This document shows, piece by piece, positions 45,302 through 58,100 of a stretch of 64,000 bases of DNA. Under the pieces are notes generated by a model. The model saw nothing but the letters and a program-made list of their open reading frames with translations, was not told the origin of the DNA and did not search any database. Within the stretch, counting starts at the first letter, position 1; each line of letters opens with the position of its first letter. The stretch is from Camelus bactrianus (lineage: Eukaryota; Chordata; Mammalia; Artiodactyla; Camelidae), in contig NC_133544.1 of NCBI RefSeq assembly GCF_048773025.1, positions 558,001-622,000 on the forward strand. The letters are read 5' to 3'. A program made the position numbers and the translations under genes.

Positions 45302-48300
45302 ATAAGTAGACAGGCCTCAGGGCGGGCATCCACACCCAGACAGGACCAAGGTCAGCCCTCCTCCCGGATCGAACCACATGCCAGGATGGCGACCTCTGCC
45401 CAGAGTATCAGAGGAGGAGCGGTCTCCTCGCCTGGAGGCCTCCCAGGCTATAGGACGGGTCCTCTGGGTGTTTCTGTCAGGTCCAAGGTGGGCACAGGAT
45501 GCACACCTCTACCACACATAGCTGGTGCTGGACCTGCCAAAATCTGTCCCTGACTTATGCCGCCCCAACAGACCTGTCGCCCTCACCCAGAAACCTCCTG
45601 TCTGCTTTCTTTACAGGAACGAATGGAGGATGCAAGTGTCCCAAATGTCCAGGTGAGTCAGACAAGCCACTCCCTCTTTAACAAGATGGTGGCCACAGCC
45701 CTGGCGTGCTGGGAATACATGTGTCCTGGAGAAGGCTGGCCCAGGAGCTAACCCCCCACCTGTCTTCCCTGCCAGCCCCTGAGCTCCCGGGAGGGCCCTC
45801 CGTCTTCGTCTTCCCCCCGAAACCCAAGGACGTCCTCTCCATTTCTGGGAGGCCCGAGGTCACGTGCGTTGTGGTGGACGTGGGTAAGGAAGACCCCGAG
45901 GTCAATTTCAACTGGTACATTGATGGCGTTGAGGTGCGAACGGCCAACACGAAGCCAAAGGAGGAACAGTTCAACAGCACGTACCGCGTGGTCAGCGTCC
46001 TGACCATCCAGCACCAGGACTGGCTGACGGGGAAGGAGTTCAAGTGCAAGGTCAACAACAAAGCTCTCCCGGCCCCCATCGAGAGGACCATCTCCAAGGC
46101 CAAAGGTGGGACGGACAACGGGCGCGGGAGGGTCCTGTGGGGCTGCTCGGAGTGACCGTCGGGCTCACAGACACGCCTGTCCCCACAGGGCAGACCCGGG
46201 AGCCGCAGGTGTACACCCTGGCCCCACACCGGGAAGAGCTGGCCAAGGACACCGTGAGCGTAACCTGCCTGGTCAAAGGCTTCTACCCACCTGACATCAA
46301 CGTTGAGTGGCAGAGGAACCGACAGCCAGAGTCAGAGGGCGCCTACGCCACCACGCTGCCCCAGCTGGACAACGACGGGACCTACTTCCTCTACAGCAAG
46401 CTCTCGGTGGGAAAGAACACGTGGCAGCGGGGAGAAACCTTCACCTGTGTGGTGATGCACGAGGCCCTGCACAACCACTACACCCAGAAATCCATCACCC
46501 AGTCTTCGGGTAAATGAGCCTCACCCCGGCACCCCAGCGAACACCCCTCCCCGAGGCCCTCAGGGTCCAGCACGGATGCCTGAGCCCCACCCCTGTGTAC
46601 ATACCTCCCGGGCCAGCATGAAATAAAACACCCAGTGCCTCCCTGGGGCCCTGCAACCCTGTCATGGTTCTTTCCGAGCAGAGCTCTGGCGCTCGCAGGG
46701 CCTGCGGGAGGCGGGGGCAGGTCAGGCTCTCAGGACAAACTTCGTGCCATCAGGGAACTGGGGGTGACCCCAGGCAAGGGATGGGGTCTGCCAGAGGCAG
46801 CAGCTCCCCAGGGTCCAGCGTCTGGCCAGCACCTACTCAGGCTGGAGTATGTAGAGGGGACGGGTAGAGCCTCGCAGGAACCCTCACGGAAATGAGTGCA
46901 CGGTTCATCCCACCTCTGTCCAAGCACACATGTGGGACAGTGGCAGGTCCTTGTCCCCGCAGTTCCCGTCCCCGGGGCCTCGAGGGTCCACGTGCTGACA
47001 CCCTGTCAACATGGGAGCCACGCCTGGCCGGCGATGGGGGCACAGGCCTCCTGCTCCCAGGACACACGGAGATCAGGCCCCACCCTCCCGCAGGCGAGGT
47101 GCTCAGGGCCAGATCTGTACACTCGAGGGGACACTCACCCAGACTCGTAGGAAAAAAGCCCTCTCATGGAGCACACCAGCCTGCACACCCCTCGTCCACC
47201 TGCAAACTCACGCACACGCATGTGCCTGTGCAACTGCACACAAGGGCACAACCACACAAGTGCACACAAGCCAGCCTTGCTCACTGGGTCCTCAACGGGG
47301 TACCCGCCCAGGGCCAGAACAGAGCCTGGAGCCGGGTCTTGTGAACCCTCTGTGGACACCAGCTTGGTCCCCACTCCTCAAAGCCCCAGCAGCACTGACC
47401 ACACTCTGACCACACTGCCCGGCTCAAACCCCCACCCCTCCTCTCCCCAGGACACCTGCGCCCCCTCCTCAACACACAGAGACCCAACACCCCACTGGTC
47501 CCTAGCACGCCCACCCCACCCCCTCGGGCATAGAGGGACACCCCAAGGTTGCCTCCGCCCTTCCCTGCAGTAGTACCCACCACAGACCTGCTCTGCAGAC
47601 CCCTGCCGTCTAGGCCTGGCCTCCAGTGGGAGGGAAGGCAGGGGTCAGGGCACCCTCTCCCCAGAGGACCCCATGAAAGGCACCGCAGAGGAGAGGATGA
47701 GGGACACACACTGGCCACGCCGAGATCTGGGCCCAAGGAGTCCGGCCAAGACTGAGGCCCAAGCTGGAGGAACGGGGGACACGAGGTCGGTGCCCAGGGA
47801 TTGACCTCAGGGAACCATTGATCCAGCCACCCAGGGGGATCCTAGTGCCCCACCTGCCCGGTCACAGAGAGACCCACACTCAGGCGCCACTGACCCTGCC
47901 CTGGCACGTCACGGGCAGCCACAGAGCTGACCACCCCCTCCCTGTCCAGAGCCACTCCTGGAGGAGGAGAGCTGTGCCGAGGCCCAGAGCGGGGAGCTGG
48001 ACGGGCTGTGGACCACCATCTCCATCTTCATCACCCTCTTCCTGCTCAGCGTGTGCTACAGCGCCACAGTGACCCTCTTCAAGGTGGGCGGGCCAGGCCA
48101 GCTGTCCCTGCTGTCCCCACACAGTGCCCGCACAGTCCCCCTTAACTGTCCATTCCCTGTCCCTCCCTGTCCTTCTCTGTCTCTCCAGTCCATTCTGTTC
48201 TCTCACTGTCCCTCTCTGTCCCTGTCGGGACGTCGCTGTCCGTAGCTATGCCCACGCAGTCCTCGCGCCACCCCACCGGAGCACACTCGCGGCCGGCAGG

Positions 48301-48462
48301 CCCCGGGCTGGGAGGCCAGGTCCTTGGGGGAAGCTGGCATGGGGGCCCCGGCTTTGCTCACACCCGCCGTCCCTGCAGGTGAAGTGGATCTTCTCCTCGG
48401 TGGTGGAGCTGAAGCAGACGATCGTCCCAGACTACAGAAACATGATCGGGCAGGGGGCCTAG
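45015..48462 (+). CDS. IGHG3: IgG heavy-chain constant gene, heavy-chain-only type, short hinge (gamma3-like)
   Basis: Constant region of a homodimeric IgG. Exons: CH1 45015-45301 (skipped and broken), hinge 45617-45652, CH2 45776-46105, CH3 46189-46517, M1 47950-48083, M2 48379-48462. The CH1 donor reads G|ATAAG. CH1 also has a 7-nt deletion and a resulting stop, so it could not be used even if spliced. The hinge [12 protein letters not shown] is close to the camel IgG3 hinge I remember (GTNEVCKCPKCP). The Fc has LPGG in the lower hinge, NST glycosylation and HNHYT. Both secreted and membrane ends are intact. Confidence 0.93.
45301..45306 (+). promoter_or_regulatory. Inactivated CH1 splice donor, G|ATAAG (gene 3)
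   Basis: A at 45302 replaces the G of the donor; the same change as genes 1 and 4. Confidence 0.93.
45617..45652 (+). CDS. IGHG3: Hinge exon, 12 residues (gene 3)
   Basis: Acceptor CTTTACAG|GA and donor CCAG|GTGAGT. Encodes [12 protein letters not shown]; three cysteines. The acceptor has ACAG where genes 1 and 2 have GCAG. Confidence 0.95.
45776..46105 (+). CDS. IGHG3: CH2 exon (gene 3)
   Basis: [13 protein letters not shown] start, otherwise the same protein as gene 2 CH2, with NST glycosylation and IQHQDWL. Carries the in-exon donor-like GTGGGTAAG (GT at 45894-45895), also in a frame-preserving phase. Confidence 0.95.
46189..46517 (+). CDS. IGHG3: CH3 exon with secreted C-terminus (gene 3)
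   Basis: [19 protein letters not shown] to SSGK, TGA at 46515-46517. Differs from genes 1 and 2 at [10 protein letters not shown] (Pro for Ala) and [14 protein letters not shown] is retained. Confidence 0.96.
46622..46627 (+). terminator. Poly(A) signal for secreted gamma3 mRNA
   Basis: AATAAA about 105 bp after the stop. The intron from here to M1 holds no gene; just before M1 (about 47865-47930) it has roughly 55 nt not present in units 1 and 2. Confidence 0.9.
47950..48083 (+). CDS. IGHG3: Membrane exon M1 (gene 3)
   Basis: Same protein as M1 of genes 1 and 2: acidic spacer with Cys and a polar-rich transmembrane helix. Confidence 0.95.
48379..48462 (+). CDS. IGHG3: Membrane exon M2, cytoplasmic tail (gene 3)
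   Basis: 27 residues plus [17 protein letters not shown] has Gln where genes 1 and 2 have Arg (AAGCGG to AAGCAG). The YRNM motif is kept. Confidence 0.95.
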   Translation: MKWIFSSVVELKQTIVPDYRNMIGQGA

Positions 48463-49491
48463 CGTGTCTTCTGGGGGTGTCCACGGCCACCCCAGGCCTC
48501 AGAGGTACCCCAATCATCACTCCAAGCTGCTCAGCCACTACTCCGCCCGCTGCCCTGCCAGCTCTGACCTCTCGGCCGTCCTCACCCGCACCTCCATCCT
48601 CCGACCTCACGGCCACCACCGACCACACCCTGCACCCTGCCAACAATCAGAGGACCAAGTGGACAGCAGGTGCTACCACCAACCTGAGCTGAGGGGTCTG
48701 CCTGTCCTCACCGGGAGTGCCCGGGGCACCCTGGGGTTCCTCTGGAAGAGCAGGAAGCTGGCATCCCGGGGCAGTGGGCACGGCCCGCTCTCTGTGGACA
48801 ATCTCAGGCCTGGTGACAAAGGACGGTTCCAAAAAGGAGGCACACTGTGTGAGATGTCTGCTGGAACAGTGCTGCCCCGGCCGACCTCACTCAGCAGGGA
48901 AGCCTCTGGATGTGCCACCAACGTTCAGCCAAGTGCTCAGCTCTGAGAAGGGCCTGGGCCCATGGCCCCTACAGTAGACAGCTCTGCCAGGAAGGGGGTG
49001 ACGTTTCCTCGCCAGAGCTTCCCAGAGACGGGCCTGGAGACAGGGTCCCCCACGGGCAGAACGCAGCCTCGCTGGACAGACCAAGAGGGACACTGGCAAA
49101 ACAGGGCAGTATCCGCAGCCAGCCTGTCCCGTGGCCAGCGGCCTGAGACACGTTCAGCAGGAGCACCCTGCACTGGGCGGTGGGGTGAGAGGCGAGCCCC
49201 GGGAGGAGGGGGCCCGACAGACTGGAATCCCGGCCCGAGACCCCTAGGCCTCTCCTGTCTTGACCCTGGATGGGGAGGGGCAGGCCCCACTGCCGGATGG
49301 TGGCGGGGGAGGGGGGGCGCTACAGCCAGAGGTCACGCCAGGCCTCGCTTGGGAAGCTGTGCATCCTTTCTAAACGTCTGGCACCCACGAACTTTCTGCG
49401 CTGTTTATCTTTGGTTGGGTTTTTTGTTGGGAGACTCTGGCTTGTCATGTTTTGGGTTGTTCAGACAATAAAGCATCCTTTACCATTCCAT
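48463..49491 (+). other. 3-prime UTR of membrane gamma3 mRNA with poly(A) signal
   Basis: AATAAA at 49467-49472. From 48819 the sequence is indistinguishable from unit 2. Confidence 0.75.
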
Positions 49492-50957
49492 AGCTGTCTG
49501 GGAATCGCTCTGTGTTGCGGCCCCTCCCCTGGTGCCTCCACAGCCTGGCTGCCCTCCACACCCTCCCAGCCCCAGGCCCCAGCTCTCCCCCCACCACACC
49601 CATCCCTGGGGTTCCCTGGGGGTGCGGAGTCAGCAGCAAGTCCCAGGTGTCGGACGCCTGGTCAGCACGGCTGCTGTAACACGCAGCACAGTCGGGTTGG
49701 AACCACAGAAATGATTGTCTCCCGTCCTGGAGCGGCACGTCCCAGGTCGAGGAGCGTGAGGGCCACTGTGCCCACCGGCTGCCTAGGCTGCAGGGCCGGA
49801 GTCAGGACTCAGTCCTCCCGGGAGGCCAGACCCTGAGCTCCAGTCCCTCCTGGTGGTTCCATCTCAAAGGAACAGTCTCAGGTCCCGGGTTGTAGGAGAC
49901 ACAGCACTCCCCAGAGGGCAGACACAGGAGCCACAGCTGTCTGCCCTTCGCAGGAAATGCTCCAGGAAACGGAGGCCAGCGCCTGGTCAGGGTTGGCTCT
50001 GCTGGGCGATCCAGGCCAGCACTACTGGAGAGCTCAGTCATCCACGGGACACGGCCCTGGGCGGCTGGACATTGTCCAAGTGTCTGTGTGAGCCTTTCAG
50101 TGTCTCAGGGCAGAGGGGGCGAAATCAATGTGCCGAGTCTGTGGCTCCACGGCCCCAGGGGAGGCCAGCAGGACAGGCTCCTGGCGGGGAGTTGGGACCA
50201 GCACTGAGTGTCTGTCAGTAAAGCCACAGCACCCCAGGGACATTGGGAAGGGCCATTCCAGCTTCCTGTGGCGGAAAGACAAACAGACAGACAAACAGAG
50301 AGACAGAGGAAGACAGAGAATTTTATGCAGTACAGGGATTGCTCGCTCCAGTGGGCTCCGCACCAAAGACGGTGAGGCCATGGGGCGGGCAGCCGGGTCC
50401 AGGAACATGGCCGGCCCTCAGGGACCCTGCCAGGCGTGAGGACACTGGGCACCCTCTGCCTCCAGGGTGCTCCGGAAACCATCCTGGGGGTCTCCCCCAC
50501 TCGCAATCTCCCTCACACGGAACACCTAACCAACAAGCTGAACATGCCTATGGTCCCTGCGGCCTGCCCGGCCCCAGGCCCTGCCCCTCACCCCCATCCC
50601 CTGGACCACGGATCTGCCTCCAGCCACTCATTCCCATGGGGACAGCAGGACGGTCGATACCGGGCTGGCCCCACGGGTCCTCGAGGAGCACCAGTCCCAG
50701 AACAGCTGCCCCCCACCAGGCCTGAGGGCCCCGTCCTGACCCTGGGGCAACACCAGGCCACAGCGCATAACCCATGCACAACCCCTCCTGGGCCCCTGGA
50801 AGCCAAGTGGCCGACGCCTTCCCTTGAGCCCCTGGGTCAGCACCGGTGTGAGCCTGAAGTCAGCCTCCTGCTGCTCCTGTCCCCTCGGGGCCCTGCCCCG
50901 GGCAAGACCACCGACACACTCCTGTCAGCGTCACACCTCTCCTGCCTGCACCCCCAT

Positions 50958-50958
<1 letters not shown>
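49492..50958 (+). other. GC-rich intergenic DNA, nothing recognised (unit 3)
   Basis: Indistinguishable from 28673-30139. No gene seen. Confidence 0.6.
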
Positions 50959-51013
<55 letters not shown>

Positions 51014-51016
51014 CAC
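50959..51016 (+). repeat. (CA)n microsatellite (unit 3)
   Basis: Same length and same AA interruption as 30140-30197. Confidence 0.9.
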
Positions 51017-51126
51017 CCCCTGGGCTGCCACCCCACTGCGCCTCTGGGCCCCCACCAGGTGCCCCCTCCTCCCGCACTCCAAGGGGAACGTCTGCCACTC
51101 TGAGCTTTGAAAACCTGCATTGCTGT

Positions 51127-51806
51127 CCGTGTGTGGTGTCCGTGGATGTGGAGAAAAGAAACCCTTGTGCACTGTTGGTGAGGACATAAAATGGCATTAC
51201 CGTTGTGCAAAACGGTTTGGAAGCCCCTCAGAGAAATTTCAGAAACAACTACCACACTTGCAGCAATCCCACTGCTTACAATAAACCCGAGCGAACAGGC
51301 AACAGGTCTTAAAGAGGCACTTGAACACCCACTTCCCAGCAGCTCCGTTGACAATACCTACCACGAGGCGGGAACGCGAGTGTCCTTCCGTGGATGGACA
51401 GATGAGCACGATGTGGGCTGAGCGTACAATGGAACAGCACTGCCCCTGAAGAAAGAGGAACAGTGTGACGTGTGTGACAGCACGGGGGCACCTGGAGGAC
51501 ATCGGAACGCGTACCGTGAGCCAGGGGCAAGACGGTGAATCGTGTGCGATTCCACTTGTGTGAGCGATTACGAGTGGCCGCATTCCCAGAAAGACAAAAC
51601 ACAGAAGTGGCTGCAGCCGGGGGAGAACGGGGGGTGTTGTTTACGGGCATAGGGTTTCACACGTAAAGACGGGGAGAGTTATGGAGACGCAGGTGGTCGT
51701 GATTGCACTTTATGAATGTACTCACTGTCCCCAAGACCCGGAGAAAGGTGTAACATGGTACACTTCCTTAGGGGCAACTCCTATTCTTTTACCACGATAA
51801 AAAAAA
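51127..51806 (+). mobile_element. L1 LINE 3-prime end, GC-drifted (unit 3)
   Basis: Copy of 30308-30987 without a visible difference. Confidence 0.75.
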
Positions 51807-52937
51807 CCTTTTAAGCGGGAGAAATCTAACCCATTCAATAACATCTGAACGCCTTCAGGAAGACCTGGAGCCTGTGTCCCTCCCTGTGGAAGAAACCGGC
51901 TGCAGCAGGATGGAGCTGCACACCTGCCTGGCCCAGGGCTGACCCCCTGCGGAGGCCGGCGGACGCCGCGGGAGCAGCGTCTCCACGCTGACGGCGTGAG
52001 GGGGCAGGGCGGTGACAACGTGCACGGCTGCAGCACAGCCCCCCAGCCAAAGGACGGCTCCTACAGTTTGCTCTCCAACAGGTGTAAACTTCTCTTCTGA
52101 ACAACCCTAACCTAGAGACACACAAAGGGAAGGGAACGCTAGGAAAGCTGCTCACGCCTTAGCTAACCTGACGTAGAACAAGGACAGCACTACCCACTGC
52201 GTGTCGGCCACCGTGGACCACGTTAAGCTTCCCGATTAAAAGGCAGCAATACACTTTGTGTCTCCACCTAATGCAGGGAAATTACCTCAGATGTAATATA
52301 AAATTGCCAACCCTCCTCCAGGAAAGGCTTGAACTCCCATTGCCCATCTTACGTATCTTCGGCTGATGTTCACTTCTCGTGTTGATGAATAACCTCCGTC
52401 TTGGGTGTCCTGCAGCTTATATGCTGAGGTATGTAGCATCACCACTAGCACGTCTTATGTCAGACGGAAGAGGGTGGGGGCGGCCGGTACAGGTTGGTTA
52501 TGAGAGAAGGAGACGGAGACGATGGAGCAGAAGGACACAGAGCACATTCACATTATATCTACATGAGGACCACGTCTCCCTGGAGAAAAATGGAGACGGG
52601 CAGAGAGACTCCTGTACAGCCAAGGCGCTGAAGAAAGGTCCACGAGGAGTCACGTAGGGAGGGAAGAGAGGTACTCGGTTTGGAGCGCAGCCTCGAGGAG
52701 GGGACCCGGGACGGGGAGACACGTCATGGGCCCGGAGGTCTTCCCTGGGGAGAGGGCAGCTTGAGAGCATTAGTAATATGAATGCTAACCAAGTTAGGGA
52801 AAAGAACAGATGAAAACAGTTTGAACCTTCACAGGGACCTGGAAAATATAAAAAGAGAACCACTCACCAGAGGGCTACAATAGCTAAAACTTAAAACACT
52901 GGAAGGGGCGAACAGGGGACTAGGTGACACCGGAGAC
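51807..52937 (+). other. Intergenic DNA, nothing recognised (unit 3)
   Basis: Counterpart of 9514-10644. The identity with unit 2 ends at about 52450, after which scattered differences appear. Confidence 0.55.
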
Positions 52938-54582
52938 CCCACGTGACCTGGAAGACAGAACCATGGGAATTACCCAGTCAGAACTACAAAAGGAAGAACA
53001 ACTTTTTTAAAATTGAGAGCAGTTTAAGGAATCTATGGAACTACATCCACTGTCCTAACATTGGCATGATCGGGCTCCCAGAAGCAGAAGAGAGAGAGAA
53101 AACAGTTGAAAATGTACTTAATGAAATTATGGCAAAAACTCACCAACCATGAAGAAAGAGAGACATTTCCAGGCGTAGGAATCACACAGTCCCAAACAAA
53201 CAGAACCCACAGAGACCCACACCAGGACACGTCACAATTAAATTGGCAAAAGTTAAGGATAAAGAGAGAATTCTGAAGACAGAAAGAGAACAACACTGTC
53301 ACGGACAAGGAACTGCCACAAAGTTAGCAGTTGATTTTTCTGCAGAAACTCTGCAGACCACATGGGAGAGGAATGATCTAAACAAATGCTGAATGGAAAA
53401 TACCTACAACCTAGGAGGTGTCACCCCGCAAATTTGTCGTTTACACCTGAAGGAGAGACAAGAACTTCTCAGGCAAGCAAACACTGGAGCAGTTCATCAA
53501 CCCTCAGAGACACGTCAAAGGTCTTCCTGGAGGGGAACACACAGGCTATTGCAAGATGCAAGAATTTACAGCAAAGGCAAATCCCACTAAAAGGCAAATT
53601 AAAGCCTGGGGATCATCAACTAAATAAACAAAAGATCAAAAGATAAAATACATAAAATTAACTGTGACTGCAGTAAACACCAGTTCACAGGAAGAAGTAA
53701 AATATAACATCAAAAAAACGGGGGGCTCACAGAGGGAACTAAAAAAAAAACAAACAAACATGTGAAAAGCTGCTCACATTCCTAATCATTAGGGAAATGT
53801 AAATCAAAACCAAAATGAGATGTCACCACAAAGACTACAAGTAAGAAATATTGGTGAAGAGATGGGGTAAACGGAACCCTGTCGCTGTTAGCAGGAGTGC
53901 AAATTGGTGCAGCCTCGGGGGAAAACAGTAAGGAGTATCCTCAAAACAACTAAAGACAGAACTATCACACGCTCCAGCAATTCCACTCCTGCCTATACAT
54001 CCGAAGGAAACAAAAACAAGAATTTGAAAAGATACATGCACCCCAAGGTACATAGCAACTTTATGAACAGGAGTCAGCATACGGAAGCAACACAAGTGTC
54101 TGTCGGCAGAAAATGGATACAGGTGGTACGATGTGTACGCACGACGGAATAATGCTCAGCCGTGCAGAAGAATGATTTCTGCCGTTTGTGACACTGGTGG
54201 TTCTCTGCACTATGAGGCTTAGTGAAGTAAGTCAGACAAAGGCAAATGCTCTACGATATCACTTGTATGTGGAATCTAAACATTAATAGAAGTGAATAAA
54301 TATAACAACAGGAAAACAGACACACAGATAGACAGATCAAATTAGTGGTTACCCGCGTGGAGAGGAGAGGGGGAAGGGGCTACGTAAGGACAGGGAATTA
54401 ACAAATACCAACTACTATGTATAAAATACATAGGCTACTAGGACTATTGCACAGCACAGGGAGTAGAGTCAGTGCTTCTAATAACTTCAACTGGAATGTA
54501 GTCTCTAAAAGAATTGAATCACCATTTGGTATGCTGTCCACCTGAAACTAATGTAACGTTGTCAATGAAGTGTATTTAACTT
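52938..54582 (+). mobile_element. L1 LINE fragment: ORF1 piece joined to 3-prime end (unit 3)
   Basis: Copy of 10645-12290 with scattered substitutions and small indels, more diverged from units 1 and 2 than those are from each other. Confidence 0.75.
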
Positions 54583-54972
54583 AAGTATATGTACATACAC
54601 AAATTCATATCAAACTAAGGAACCATCTTCAAATTCCACCCACCACACTGGGGATCAATCATGCTTCTCTGTGGGGCGGGACTCCAAGACATTGGGCCGA
54701 GAAGACGCCTCAGGTTACGAAAATGGACATGGCTCCTGCCCCGAGACACACGAGGTCTTGGGACGCTGGTCCAGACTGCGTTCTTTCTCTGAAACTACCT
54801 TACGTTACGTGAGGCTCATTTGCTGTCCATGAGGCCTTTTCCACGTCAGACAGTGACTGAGCCATGTGTGTGCCCAAGGCCTTCCAGGCCGCTGTCCGTG
54901 GTCCTGACTTGGACTAGCAGGCTCTCTCAGCTACTGTCCATGGTTCTGCTTCTGCTGCTCTGCACGGGGTAA

Positions 54973-57300
54973 TGATATTTTTAGATTAAACACACTTTGC
55001 CCTTTTAGGGTAGTTTTAGGCCAACAGATACGTTGAGCAGAAAGTCACAGAGTTCCATAACTTCCAGTGCCCCCACACGTACGCCCAGTTTCACCTATTA
55101 TGAACATCTATCTCCAGTGTGCTACACTTGTCAGAAATGATGAGCCAACTTAATACATTATGATTAACTGAAGCCCATAGGCAACACCATGGCTCACTAT
55201 CATCTGCACAGTTCTATGAGTTTTGACAAACGCATGGTGTCATTTGCATCCAGAAGCCCCGAGGCTGCTGTCCATGGAACTGCCTTGATCAGGTACACTG
55301 TTCAGACTGCTGCCCATCGGTCCACCATTTCAGCAACACACAGTACAATTTCACTGCCTTAAGACCCCCTGTACCTCACCTCCTCATTTCCCACCCCTCC
55401 CACACAAACTCCTGGCAGCCACTCATCTTCTCATTGCCTCCATAGATGAGCTCCTTCAAATACCGTTTAGTAGGAATCTCACAGAGAGTATAACCTTCTC
55501 CGGTTGGCTCCTCTCACTTAGCAATGTGCATTTTCATTTCCTCATGTCCTTTTGTGGCTCAATGGCTCATTTCTTCTTCTTTTTTAATGGTCATTTCTTA
55601 CTTTGGGGGACTATGGGAGGGTAATTAATTTTTCTTAATGGAGATACTGGGGATTGAAGCAAGTACCTCATGCATGCTAAGCACACGCTCTATCATTGAT
55701 CAATACCGTCCCCCCATTTCTTCTCCTATTAACTTCTTTTTTCAACAGCTTTATTGAGATACAATTGATACACAAAATAAACGCATATATTCAAGGTACA
55801 CCTGAGTTTGCACATACGCAGACACCTGTGAAACCATCATTACTGTCAAGGTAGTCGATATATCCATTCCTCTAGAAGTTTCCTTGTGCTTTGGGTTTAT
55901 TGGGATGGGGGGGAGGAGCACACGTATGTGAAGAACATTTATCACGAAATCTACTCTCTTAACAAATATCTGGGTGCACAATGCAGTGTTGTAAACCGTA
56001 GGCACAATGTTACACACAGAGCCTCGGAATAGAACTCATTTTGCATAACTGGAAATTTATACCTATTGAATCACAGCAGAATCAAAGAATATCACCACAG
56101 AAAATCAATGAAGCACAAAAGAAAGAAGCCAGAAGGAATAGAGGAACAAATTATCTACAAGACAGACAGAGAACTATTAAAAACAACAGTGATAATAGGC
56201 CTTTCCCTGCCACAATTACCTTAAATGTAAACGGATTAAATTATCAGAGCAGAAGACACAGAGCAGCTGAGTGGATAACAAGCAAGGTCCAAATCTGTGC
56301 CATCACAAGGGACTCACTTTAGGTTTAAGGACACATGTAGGCTGGTCATGAAGGGATGGAAAAACGTACTCCATGAGAAAGGCAAACAAAAGGAAGCAAG
56401 GATGGGTACACTTGGACAAAATAGACTTGAAGGTAAAAACAGTCATAAGACACCCAGAAGGACGCTATACAATGATGAAAAACTCAATTCTTCACAGACG
56501 GCTTCGTCCTTTTTATTCTGAAATCCTATCCCACTGTCTGGATGCATCCACTCACCTACTGAGGGACATCCTGGGCGCATCCAAGTTTGAGTTAAGCTAC
56601 GAACAAAGCACCTGCAGACATTTATAAACCATAAACATCGCTGCACAGATTTGGGGTGGACATGAGTTTTCAGCCCATTTGAACAGGTGAGTAACTAGGA
56701 ATGCAGTTGCTGGGTTGTATGGCAAGATTAGGTTTAGATTTTGGAGAACCTGCCGAGCTCTCCTGCAGACGGGCTCTTCCGTTTTGCACCCACCCGCAGC
56801 GGAGGAGGCCTCCTGCTGCCCCACACCCTCACCAGCGTTGGGAGGTGCCGGGTTTCGGTGTTGCTTCTGGACGTCCACCGTTCTAACAGCTGCGTGGTGG
56901 TCTTACTTGTTTTCACTTACAGGCTCCAGCGACGTAGGACGTGGAAGAAACTTGCGCTTCCTTCTCTGCATCTGTGAGTCTTCCTAGGTGACAGGTCTGT
57001 CCAGGGCTTTTAGTCATTTTTAACTGGGTTGTTTCTTTCCTTGTTGCTGACTTTTAACAGTTCTCTGCATATTTCGGACACGAGTCCTTTATCAGATACG
57101 AGGTTTGCAGATGTGTGATTCTCCCAGTCTCTGGCCTGCCTTTCATTCTCTCGACAGTGTCTTCCACAGGCAGGCATTTTCCACTTCAGTTAAGTTCCAC
57201 TAACTATGTTTCCTTTTCACAAAGTGTGCTTTTTCATTGTACCTACAAACTCACTGCCAAAATCATCCCTCCAATTGGTGCTCCTGACCGGCTGATCCAC
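54973..57300. mobile_element. Cluster of old L1 fragments in both orientations (unit 3)
   Basis: Copy of 12680-15010 up to 57197. From 57198 the L1-like sequence continues but with much lower similarity to units 1 and 2. Confidence 0.6.
55623..55717 (-). mobile_element. Camelid tRNA-derived SINE, Vic-1-like (unit 3)
   Basis: Copy of the SINE at 13331-13424, inherited with the unit. Confidence 0.8.
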
Positions 57301-58100
57301 ACGTGCCCGGGAAAAAGGCCTGTCAGAGGCTGCCCGAGGGTGGAGCAGTGAGGCGGGTGGCTCCCGCAGTCTGAGGGAGGTACAGAGCGCCCCACCTGCA
57401 GAGAGGCTGGGGCCAGCCTGCCGGAGCTCATTCCAGAGGGAACCACAGGCCGTGGGCTGTCGGGATCATCTGAGCGGACCATGCCAAGCCTCCCGTTCTG
57501 GAAGACAGCCCACACCAGCCACTGGGGTGGGCACTGCAGGGAGAGGCTGCCCCCACCTGAGCCTCTTCAGTGCCTCTAGAACATTCTGTCACGTGGAGTC
57601 AGACGGAGCCGAGTTCCCATGTTGCTGCAAAGTGGACTTGGGGGTGAAGTGTCACAAGACCCCTGGGTTGCTGTGCAGCCCACACCTCTAGGGATGACTG
57701 TGGTGAATGTGGAAGGTACTGGTCCCAGGCTCCTGAGAGAAGCCAGCCCAGAGGGGACATGTCCTGTGGGGGACACGTCCTGTGGGGGACTGTGCAGGGC
57801 TGGGAGCCTGAAGGATTCCACCTACCTGGCTCAGCCACCCCCACTCTGGTCCTCCCAGGACAGATCTGCAGTGCATCCTTGTCCTAAAGGCCAGGACGGC
57901 CTGAGGCTGTTCTGGGATCCAAGGGTGGTGACTGAGGCCTGGAACCTGGGTCAGAACGCACCACTGTTTCTTCTGTTGCCAAAAGAAACGGGAGGTTCAG
58001 AGCAGTAATGCTTGTCCAGGGCATCCAGGGGGTTAGGGGAGAAAGCTGCAGGGGTGGCATCTGGTTCAAGGAAATGTCTCAAGCTACGCGAGGGGCCCGT
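57300..58100 (+). other. Older paralogous tail of unit 3
   Basis: Weakly similar to 15011 onward in unit 1 (for example TGCCTCTAGAACATTCTGTC against TGCTTCTAGAATGTTCTGCC). No gene seen. Contains one inverted copy of the 32-bp minisatellite monomer at 57848-57885. Confidence 0.55.
57848..57885 (-). repeat. Inverted copy of the 32-bp minisatellite monomer
   Basis: GGTCCTCCCAGGACAGATCT continues to GCATCCTTGTCC. This is the reverse complement of the monomers at 59248-59368, about 1.4 kb away in the opposite orientation. Confidence 0.7.
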
